This document shows positions 57,999 through 64,000 of a stretch of DNA of 64,000 nucleotides, one piece after another. A program made the translations under genes and the position numbers. Numbering within the stretch: the stretch's first letter is position 1; every line of letters starts with the position of its first letter. The DNA is from Micromonospora saelicesensis (lineage in GTDB: Bacteria; Actinomycetota; Actinomycetes; Mycobacteriales; Micromonosporaceae), in contig NZ_FMCR01000004.1 of assembly GCF_900091575.1 (NCBI RefSeq), positions 372,001 to 436,000 of the forward strand. Reading direction: 5' to 3'. The notes beneath the pieces are model-generated. The model ran no database searches. It saw only the letters and a list, made by a program, of their open reading frames with translations, and had not been told where the DNA came from.

Positions 57999-58670
57999 TC
58001 AGTCGACCCGACCGGACGCCGCCCGCGCGAAGGTAATCGACACCCACAGCCAGCCGGCCGTCACCGCCAGGCCGAACGCCACCATCACGGCCGGTGCCGG
58101 CCGGGCGATCAGCGTCACCCAGGCCACCGCGAAGAACATCCCGGTCACCAGGCTGTACGCGGCTCGACCGCGCGCCCCCTGCCGTGCGGCCCGACGGGCG
58201 GCCACCACCGTTGCCACGATCAGCGACACGAAGGCGACCGCCGCCACCAGGAAGTGCAGACCCCCGTGCCAACTGATCTCACCGGCGCCCCGAGGCGTAC
58301 CGGCCGGGAACCCGTCGGCCGGGTCGGCGCTGAAGATCGCCGCCCCGACCAGGCCCAGGCCGTACAGCGCGAGCAGTCGGGGCAGCCAGACCGATCCGCC
58401 GCCTTCGCCGGTACGGCGGCGCAGTGCTTGGGCGGCCAGCACGCAGAGCACCCCGGTGACCAGGAACGTGACGATCTGGATCCAGCCCAGCTCGCCGGTG
58501 CTCAACACGCTGACCGGGTGGCGACGGAAGTCGAAGCCGTCCCGGGTCGCCGCCTGCACCATCGCCGAGCCGACGAAGATCGGGCCAGCGAGCACCCCGC
58601 CCAGCAACAGCAGGCGGTCCCGACCGACGGCGGTCGGTCGTACCACGGGAAACGCCGCAGCCTGGCTCAT
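57999..58670 (-). CDS. DUF998 membrane protein
   Basis: A 223-residue protein with six TM helices. The opening LLLLGGVLAGPIFVGSAMVQAATRDGFDFRRHPVSVLSTGELGWIQIVTFLVTG is the DUF998 signature, with conserved HPVSVLS and G-W-I-Q. Function unknown. The start at 58670 is followed by a short cytoplasmic N-terminus. It lies 10 bp after the VOC gene and is probably co-transcribed with it. Confidence 0.88.
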   Translation of the reverse strand: MSQAAAFPVVRPTAVGRDRLLLLGGVLAGPIFVGSAMVQAATRDGFDFRRHPVSVLSTGELGWIQIVTFLVTGVLCVLAAQALRRRTGEGGGSVWLPRLLALYGLGLVGAAIFSADPADGFPAGTPRGAGEISWHGGLHFLVAAVAFVSLIVATVVAARRAARQGARGRAAYSLVTGMFFAVAWVTLIARPAPAVMVAFGLAVTAGWLWVSITFARAASGRVD

Positions 58671-58680
58671 CGCCCGCCCC

Positions 58681-59106
58681 CTACGCCCGGGGGAACATCT
58701 GGCCGATGCGGATCCGGTTGCCGAACGGGTCCCGGATGCCGAAGTCGATCCCGTACGGGCGCTCAGTCGGCTCGTCGGTGATCTCGACGCCCTTCGCCAC
58801 AAGATCCTCGTGCGTCTTGCGGGCGTCGTCAGTGGTCATGAAGAGGTACCCGCCGAGGGCACCCTTGGTGAGCAGCTCCCGGACCTGCTCGGCGGTGGCC
58901 GGGTCCAGCGCGGGCGGGCCCGGCTTCTCCAACAGGATCTCGCGCTCCGGGTCGCCGGGCAGGTTGACAGTGAGCCACCGCATGAAGCCGAGGTCCTGGT
59001 CGGTGTTGACCTCCATGCCGAGCTTGTTGACGTAGAAGTCAAGCGCGGCGTCCTGGTCGAGGACGTAGATCTGGGAGCGGCTGATCGCGTTCATCGTCAT
59101 GCCCAT
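58681..59106 (-). CDS. VOC-family (glyoxalase/bleomycin-resistance-like) protein
   Basis: A 141-residue protein (140 or fewer if a later Met is used; ATGs at 59100 and 59094 are in frame). SQIYVLDQDAALDFYVNKLGMEVNTDQDLGFMRWLTV and IDFGIRDPFGNRIRIGQ give the paired beta-alpha-beta-beta-beta units of VOC enzymes; the last is the C-terminal metal-ligand motif region. It may bind or modify a small electrophile. The adjoining AraC-type gene upstream is a common partner of such VOC genes and may regulate it. Confidence 0.85.
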   Translation of the reverse strand: MGMTMNAISRSQIYVLDQDAALDFYVNKLGMEVNTDQDLGFMRWLTVNLPGDPEREILLEKPGPPALDPATAEQVRELLTKGALGGYLFMTTDDARKTHEDLVAKGVEITDEPTERPYGIDFGIRDPFGNRIRIGQMFPRA

Positions 59107-59135
59107 GACGCTAGAGGTAGACCGTGACCTGCGGC

Positions 59136-59537
59136 TTATCCAAAACTGCTGGGTCGGGTCCAGGCTTTGGTGAAGCACGACGGCACGTTGGCCGGCGCGA
59201 CGCGTCGACGCCGGAAATCCGAGGGGGACTCCCCGACGATCTGTCGGAACGTCCGGCTGAACGTGCCCAGGCTGCCGAAGCCGACGGCGTAGCAGATGTC
59301 CGTCACGTCCCGGTCGGTCTCCACCAGCAACGACATCGCCCGCTCCACCCGGCGGCGTTGCAGATAGCGGTGCGGGGTCTCCCCGAAGGTGGCCCGGAAG
59401 GTACGGATGAAGTGCGCCTGCGAGACGTGCGCGATCCGGGCCAACGCGGGAATGTCCAGAGGCTCGGCGTACGCCCGGTCCATCGCGTCCCGGGCGCGCA
59501 GCATCGCCCGGTTCGACTCCTCCACCGCCCGACTCAT
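59136..59537 (-). CDS. AraC-family HTH protein (DNA-binding domain only)
   Basis: A 133-residue protein consisting almost entirely of an AraC-type double HTH: DIPALARIAHVSQAHFIRTFRATFGETPHRYLQRRRVERAMSLL then DVTDICYAVGFGSLGTFSRTFRQIVGESPSDFRRR, the two-HTH signature. No N-terminal effector domain is present, so it may respond to stress or work with another protein. It lies 29 bp upstream of the VOC gene on the same strand, so it probably controls it. Confidence 0.88.
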   Translation of the reverse strand: MSRAVEESNRAMLRARDAMDRAYAEPLDIPALARIAHVSQAHFIRTFRATFGETPHRYLQRRRVERAMSLLVETDRDVTDICYAVGFGSLGTFSRTFRQIVGESPSDFRRRRVAPANVPSCFTKAWTRPSSFG

Positions 59538-59642
59538 CGGCCCGCCTCGCCTTGCTCGCTGCCCGGCCCCAGGTTACCGCCGGGCACCCGTCGTCCAGCC
59601 GGGTAGCGTTTCGCCCCCGGCTGCCTCTCGCCAGGGCGGGGG

Positions 59643-59918
59643 CTATTGCTGTCCCTTGGCCTTCTCGACCTCGTCCATGTCCACCACCTGCGTGCCCCGC
59701 CTACCCCGGCGACGCCCGAACGGGCGCTCATCGGGCGACAGGAGCGCCTCCAACTCCTCTGAGTAGGGGACGTTCCGAGTCAGGATCGCCTCCAACTCCT
59801 CGGAGTGCGCGGCGCAGCGGTCCGTGATGCCGGTGCGGTCACCGACGCTGACGGTGTACGTCTTCACCTGCGACGAGGGGTTCCGGCAGACGTCGCATAC
59901 GTCGATTTCGATCCGCAC
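59643..59918 (-). CDS. Small conserved hypothetical with two CxxC-type cysteine pairs
   Basis: About 91 residues from the GTG at 59918. VRIEIDVCDVCRNPSSQVKTYTVSVGDRTGITDRCAAHSEELEAILTR has a C-x2-C pair and a C-x2-H pair, a likely zinc site. The C-terminus is basic with GRRRGRRGTQVV. I recognise no named family. ATG at 59951 is an alternative start that would add an unconserved leader. It is divergent from the phage-like HTH gene 59 bp away; the intervening region must hold both promoters. Confidence 0.6.
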   Translation of the reverse strand: MRIEIDVCDVCRNPSSQVKTYTVSVGDRTGITDRCAAHSEELEAILTRNVPYSEELEALLSPDERPFGRRRGRRGTQVVDMDEVEKAKGQQ

Positions 59919-59977
59919 TTGCAACCCTGTCTGATCTGGTCCTAGCATCTCCCACTGCTCGATTCCGAGAGGTGGGC

Positions 59978-60433
59978 ATGACCGCAAGTAAGCTTGTGGA
60001 CCCGGATGAGTTTATTCGCTGGTTCGGCGAGGGAAAGACCTACTCCTGGATCATCGACGAGTACCGGCGCAAGTACGACCTGCGGATCGGGCACGGAACC
60101 ATCTCCAACTGGCGCCACCAGCTCGGGCTGAAGAAGCGCACCGTACGCGACAGCAACCTCATCCCGTGGGCGGTGAAGCCCGAGCACCGTCACAACCACA
60201 TGCTGCACATGCTGCGTACCGAGGCCCGCCGCCGCGCTGGCGAGCCGGTCCCGCCCGACCGGCTGAAACAGCTCCGGGGCTGGCTTAACAACCTGGCCGA
60301 GCAGGATGCGGTCGCCCACTACGAGCCGGACACCGCGCAGGGCTGGTGGCTGGTCCCCCGCCGCCCCGGAGTCGACGGGGGCCTGATCCGCGAGCCTGGC
60401 CTCGTCACCCGATCCCGCGGGTCCAGGAGATAG
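59978..60433 (+). CDS. Phage-type HTH protein near tRNA-Thr
   Basis: A 151-residue protein. FIRWFGEGKTYSWIIDEYRRKYDLRIGHGTISNWRHQLGLKKRTVRDSNLIPWAVKPEHRHNHMLHMLRTEARRRAGEPV is an HTH-type arrangement I associate with small actinophage DNA-binding proteins. Its biological role is unknown; no other phage gene is recognised nearby. ATG at 59978 with AGAGG upstream is preferred over GTG at 59972. It is divergent from the cysteine-containing small gene and 116 bp from a tRNA-Thr, a common attachment site for mobile DNA. Confidence 0.55.
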   Translation: MTASKLVDPDEFIRWFGEGKTYSWIIDEYRRKYDLRIGHGTISNWRHQLGLKKRTVRDSNLIPWAVKPEHRHNHMLHMLRTEARRRAGEPVPPDRLKQLRGWLNNLAEQDAVAHYEPDTAQGWWLVPRRPGVDGGLIREPGLVTRSRGSRR

Positions 60434-60549
60434 CGCAGAGCGTGCCCGTTCGCGCCTCTGGTGCCGCCGGTTGAGGCGTGTCGGAATCAGTGCCGGTTGC
60501 TGTCAACCGGTCGACTCGTGGCAGTGCCGTTCGGAAGGCCTGATGTAAT

Positions 60550-60626
60550 TGGAGCCCCCGGCCGGGATCGAACCGGCGACATCTCGCTTACAAGGCGAGT
60601 GCTCTGGCCAGCTGAGCTACAGGGGC
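60550..60626 (-). tRNA. tRNA-Thr (anticodon TGT)
   Basis: On the minus strand a 77-nt cloverleaf can be drawn: acceptor GCCCCTG/CGGGGGC, D arm GCTC..GAGC, anticodon stem CTCGC/GCGAG with loop CTTGTAA (anticodon TGT) and T arm GCCGG TTCGATC CCGGC. Discriminator T and an encoded CCA follow. It reads ACA codons. No second tRNA is adjacent. Confidence 0.93.
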
Positions 60627-60967
60627 GCGTGCGTCGAGGTCAGCATAGCGACTGACGTCCGGTAATCCCGATGGCGAGGCCTCCCGAGCACGGGAATCGT
60701 CAACAACCCGACGCTGACTCGTTTCACACGGCGTCGATTGATGTCTGACCGTGCCCGAGTGACCGGAATGCGTAGCCCGCCTGATGGGCTGGGCGGCCTC
60801 CCGCCTTGGCAGCACGGGTAAACGCGTTTACGGTTCACTGACACGGACGACGACCGGGCGCCCCCGCGACCGCGCCGCCGTCCGCTGAACCGGCACGGAC
60901 ACGTGCCGGTTGCTCCTTCACTCGGATCGTCCGGCACGTTCCTGCCGGTGAAAGGAAGCGCTTCACC
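60627..60967 (+). promoter_or_regulatory. Upstream region of the sugar ABC ATPase with LacI-type palindromes
   Basis: This 341-bp non-coding stretch holds three palindromic elements. GTAAACGCGTTTAC (60818-60831) is a perfect 14-bp LacI-family-type operator. ACGTGCCGG / CCGGCACGT (60901-60909 and 60931-60939) can form a hairpin in the leader. GAAGCGCTTC (60955-60964) is a perfect palindrome that overlaps the ribosome binding site (AAAGGAAG) and ends three bases before the start codon. I see no gene here. Confidence 0.65.
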
Positions 60968-62059
<1,092 letters not shown>

Positions 62060-62076
62060 CGTAACGCCGTACCGAC

Positions 62077-62107
62077 AGGGGCGGTCCGCTTCGGCGGGCC
62101 GCCCCTT
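62077..62107 (+). terminator. Rho-independent terminator of the sugar ABC ATPase gene
   Basis: The stem AGGGGCGGTCCGC / GCGGGCCGCCCCTT with a TTCG loop is preceded by 17 bp of spacer after the stop and followed by TTCGTC. One T-G mismatch interrupts the stem. Confidence 0.85.
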
Positions 62108-62226
62108 CGTCGTACCTGGAGTGGCTCTTCACTCTGTGGAGCCAGCGCGGGGGTGGCTCTGTGGGGTGATTCGGCAAGGCTGGCCGTTCTCGTACGGTCA
62201 CGGCGACCCGAACCGGAGGAGGCGTC

Positions 62227-62826
62227 GTGCCCACCGATCTCGCCCAGCCCGCTGCTCACCACCCGACCGCGCATTCCCGGCCGTACCGGGTGCTCCGCCT
62301 GGCCGGCCGCAGTCTCGCCTACTGCGCGGCGCTGGCCCCGGTCGCCGTACTCACACTGGTGACCGCGCCGCTGGGCGGTGCCGGCGCCGCCGTCGCACGC
62401 TGGCGTGCCCTGCGTGGCTGGTTGCTCGGGACGCCACCGACGACAGTGCCGGGCCGGCGGCCCGGCACTGTCGCGGTGCTCGGCCACGCCCTGCTCAGCC
62501 TGCTCGTGGGTGCCGTTGCCCTGCTGCCCCTCGGCGTCGAACTGCTGATGGTGCTGCGCGGCGTGCTCTACGGGGTGGTGGACCCGGGGCCGTACGACAA
62601 TTCCTGGGGTGGTCCGACCCGGGCCGGCGCGTGGCTGGCGCACTTCCTCGTCGGCCTGCCGATGGCCGCCGCCGGGCTGGCCGCCCTGATCGGCATCGCC
62701 GCCGTGCACCAACGGCTCACCCGGCGCCTGGACGGCGAACGCGGTCCGCTCTGGTTGCTTCCGACCGTGCTGCTGATGGCGCTCGCCGGGGCTCTGCTCT
62801 TCGTCGCGTGGACCCGTCAGATCTGA
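62227..62826 (+). CDS. Sensor-domain-like membrane protein
   Basis: A 199-residue protein with four TM helices. The stretch LLPLGVELLMVLRGVLYGVVDPGPYDNSWGGPTRAGAWLAHFLVGLPMAAAGLAAL resembles the N-terminal sensor domain (PF13796-like) of actinobacterial histidine kinases, but no kinase follows. It may be a stand-alone sensor or degenerate remnant. GTG start at 62227 with GGAGGAGG just upstream. A 33-bp perfect inverted repeat lies inside the gene at 62441-62473. A terminator follows at once. Confidence 0.65.
   Translation: MPTDLAQPAAHHPTAHSRPYRVLRLAGRSLAYCAALAPVAVLTLVTAPLGGAGAAVARWRALRGWLLGTPPTTVPGRRPGTVAVLGHALLSLLVGAVALLPLGVELLMVLRGVLYGVVDPGPYDNSWGGPTRAGAWLAHFLVGLPMAAAGLAALIGIAAVHQRLTRRLDGERGPLWLLPTVLLMALAGALLFVAWTRQI
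62441..62473 (+). repeat. 33-bp perfect inverted repeat inside a coding gene
   Basis: CGACAGTGCCGGGCC (62441-62455) and its complement (62459-62473) are perfectly paired around a 3-nt GGC loop. It lies in frame within the membrane-protein gene, encoding a loop (around VPGRRPGTVA) between two hydrophobic stretches. Such hairpins are typical of intergenic elements. Confidence 0.8.
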
Positions 62827-62829
62827 GCA

Positions 62830-62868
62830 CGAAGGCCCCCTCCCGCGCTCGGCGGGAGGGGGCCTTCG
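62830..62868. terminator. Strong bidirectional terminator
   Basis: A 17-bp perfect stem (CGAAGGCCCCCTCCCGC with its complement) around a short loop, with T/A-bearing flanks (TTCG), lies between the + gene ending at 62826 and the - gene ending at 62880. Confidence 0.92.
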
Positions 62869-62879
62869 TTCGACGTGCG

Positions 62880-64000
62880 CTACTGCTCGACGGAGCGCCG
62901 GCGGGCGACCTCGGCCAGGGCGACCGCCGCTGCCACGCTGGCGTTGAGCGACTCGACCTCGGAGATCATCGGGATGCTGACGGTCAGGTCGCAGGTCTCC
63001 CCGACCAGGCGGGAAAGACCGCGCCCCTCGGAACCGACCACCACCACCAGCGGACCGACCGCAGCCTCCAGGTTGTAGAGGTCGGTGTCGCCGTCGGCAT
63101 CCAGGCCGACGACCATGAAGCCGGCGTCCCGGCACGCCTTCAGCGACCGGGTCAGGTTGGTCACCTGCGCCACCGGCACCCGCGCGGCCGCGCCGGCACT
63201 GGTCCGCCAGGCGGTCGCGGTGATCCCGGCGGCACGACGCTCGGGTACGAAGACACCCTGCGCGCCGAACGCGGCAGCCGACCGGATCACGGCGCCCAGG
63301 TTGCGCGGGTCGGTGACACCGTCCAGCGCGACCAGCAGGGGGGCCTGCTGCTCCAGGGCAGCGGCGACCATGTCCTCGAACGGCTGGTACGCGAAGGGCG
63401 GCACCTGCAAGCCGACGCCCTGGTGCAGCACCCCGCCGGTCATCCGGTCCAACTCGGCGCGGCTGATCTCCAGGTTGGCGATGCCCCGGTCGGCGGCGGT
63501 CCGGATGATTTCGTTGATCCGGTCGTCCATGTCGATGCCCTGGGCCGTGTAGAGCGCCGTCGCCGGCACGTTGGCGCGCAGCGCCTCCAGCACCGGGTTA
63601 CGCCCGACCAGCAGCTCCGGAGTGTCCTTGGACGGGTTGGACTTGCGCCCCGGCGTGACCCGAGGGCCGGATCGCCCGGTGGGCTTGCCGCCCCGTCCGC
63701 CGGTGGCGGCACCCCGGCCGCCCGGTACGCCCCGACCGCCACCCCGACCCCAGGTGGTGTCCTTGCTTCCGGGCTGGCCGATCTTGGGGGCGCGCCCCTC
63801 CTCGGCCGCCGCGCGGCGCTCCTTGTCCTGCTTCCAGGCGGTGCGCTGGGGCAGCTTCTCGGTGCCCGAGTAGCCCTTGTGCCACGGCCGCTCGTCCGCG
63901 GGCAGGGTGCGACCCCGCCCGGCCAACGAGTCCTTGTTCTTGCCGCCGGTGCCCTTGGGGGCGCCTGCCTTCGACGTCAGTCGCCGGCCACGGCGCTGCG
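62880..64000 (-). CDS. rlmB: 23S rRNA (guanosine-2'-O-)-methyltransferase RlmB, SpoU family (5' end off the window)
   Basis: The frame is open past the right edge, so the true start lies outside; 373 codons are visible. The C-terminal SPOUT domain has LVALDGVTDPRNLGAVIRSAAAFGAQGVFVPER, LVVVVGSEGRGLSRLVGETCDLTVSIPM and VESLNASVAAAVALAEVARRR, the three knotted-loop motifs of TrmH/RlmB. The N-terminal RNA-binding (L30e-like) domain begins LLVGRNPVLEALRANVPA. Before it is a long basic Gly/Arg/Lys-rich extension (about 100 residues, RGGGRGVPGGRGAATGGRGGKPTG) common in actinobacterial RlmB. It methylates 23S G2251 (E. coli numbering) using SAM. Confidence 0.93.
   Translation of the reverse strand, partial: QRRGRRLTSKAGAPKGTGGKNKDSLAGRGRTLPADERPWHKGYSGTEKLPQRTAWKQDKERRAAAEEGRAPKIGQPGSKDTTWGRGGGRGVPGGRGAATGGRGGKPTGRSGPRVTPGRKSNPSKDTPELLVGRNPVLEALRANVPATALYTAQGIDMDDRINEIIRTAADRGIANLEISRAELDRMTGGVLHQGVGLQVPPFAYQPFEDMVAAALEQQAPLLVALDGVTDPRNLGAVIRSAAAFGAQGVFVPERRAAGITATAWRTSAGAAARVPVAQVTNLTRSLKACRDAGFMVVGLDADGDTDLYNLEAAVGPLVVVVGSEGRGLSRLVGETCDLTVSIPMISEVESLNASVAAAVALAEVARRRSVEQ

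Overview
The window is 64 kb of high-GC (about 70-75 %) DNA with dense coding, GTG/TTG starts, ATGA/GTGA gene overlaps and actinomycete-specific families: a Cvn 'conservon', DUF742, DUF3618, DUF3263, DUF4032 and an AfsR/SARP-type regulator. The gene content fits Micromonosporaceae, most likely Micromonospora or a close relative. This is judged from protein flavour, not from a marker gene. It is chromosomal housekeeping DNA mixed with accessory cassettes. I see no insertion sequence, integrase, CRISPR array or rRNA.

Layout. 0.07-1.5 kb: threonine synthase under a SAM-I riboswitch. 1.6-3.6 kb: a type VII-secretion-like cassette of a WXG100-like protein, a large membrane/helical partner, two YbaB-like proteins and a small membrane protein. 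3.75-5.1 kb: an EamA exporter divergent from an ArsR repressor, with two matching operators between them. 5.2-6.6 kb: DoxX and a DUF4232-like lipoprotein. 6.65-10.4 kb: an ABC permease and an unusual alpha/beta-hydrolase-ABC ATPase fusion. 10.75-19.0 kb: an extended conservon (sensor-like protein, CvnA, CvnB, CvnC, CvnD, a small hypothetical and a Cdc48-like AAA+ ATPase). 19.1-20.0 kb: a secreted SMP-30-like beta-propeller.

20.1-25.2 kb: a complete-looking minus-strand gas vesicle operon. Its transcription order is membrane protein, SRPBCC protein, gvpA, gvpF, gvpG, gvpO, gvpJ, gvpL, a second gvpA/J-family gene, gvpK. 25.5-28.7 kb: a GNAT enzyme, a PP2C-like phosphatase and a DUF3618/holin-like/amphipathic membrane-protein trio. 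28.9-31.5 kb: a DUF3263 protein and an ABC exporter behind a two-copy operator. 31.6-35.6 kb: a DeoR repressor divergent from an amino-sugar operon (SIS protein, ROK kinase, nagA). 35.6-38.9 kb: DUF4032, PAP2 phosphatase and APC permease. 39-43.6 kb: a DrrAB-like exporter and a large AfsR/SARP-like regulator preceded by a 50-bp palindrome. 43.9-49.3 kb: a CASTOR-like ion channel with two RCK units, a pyrimidine-dimer-glycosylase-like protein, a carotenoid-type oxidoreductase and a hypothetical membrane protein.

49.3-54 kb: a candidate small ORF with terminator, an HNH nuclease, a Ser/Thr kinase, two tandem paralogous membrane proteins and an enoyl-CoA hydratase. 54.2-59.5 kb: a secreted M4 metalloprotease, a lipoprotein, a histidine phosphatase, a DUF998 protein and a VOC/AraC pair. 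59.6-60.6 kb: a divergent pair of a small cysteine-containing protein and a phage-like HTH protein beside tRNA-Thr(TGT). 61-64 kb: an MsiK-type sugar ABC ATPase behind LacI-type palindromes, a sensor-domain-like membrane protein, and RlmB running off the right edge.

The most interesting items are the riboswitch-thrC pairing, the hydrolase-ABC fusion, the conservon with AAA+ neighbour, the gas vesicle operon (GvpA with a C-terminal heptapeptide repeat, SRPBCC protein with a long charged tail), the 50-bp palindrome, and a shared palindromic intergenic element at two distant sites.
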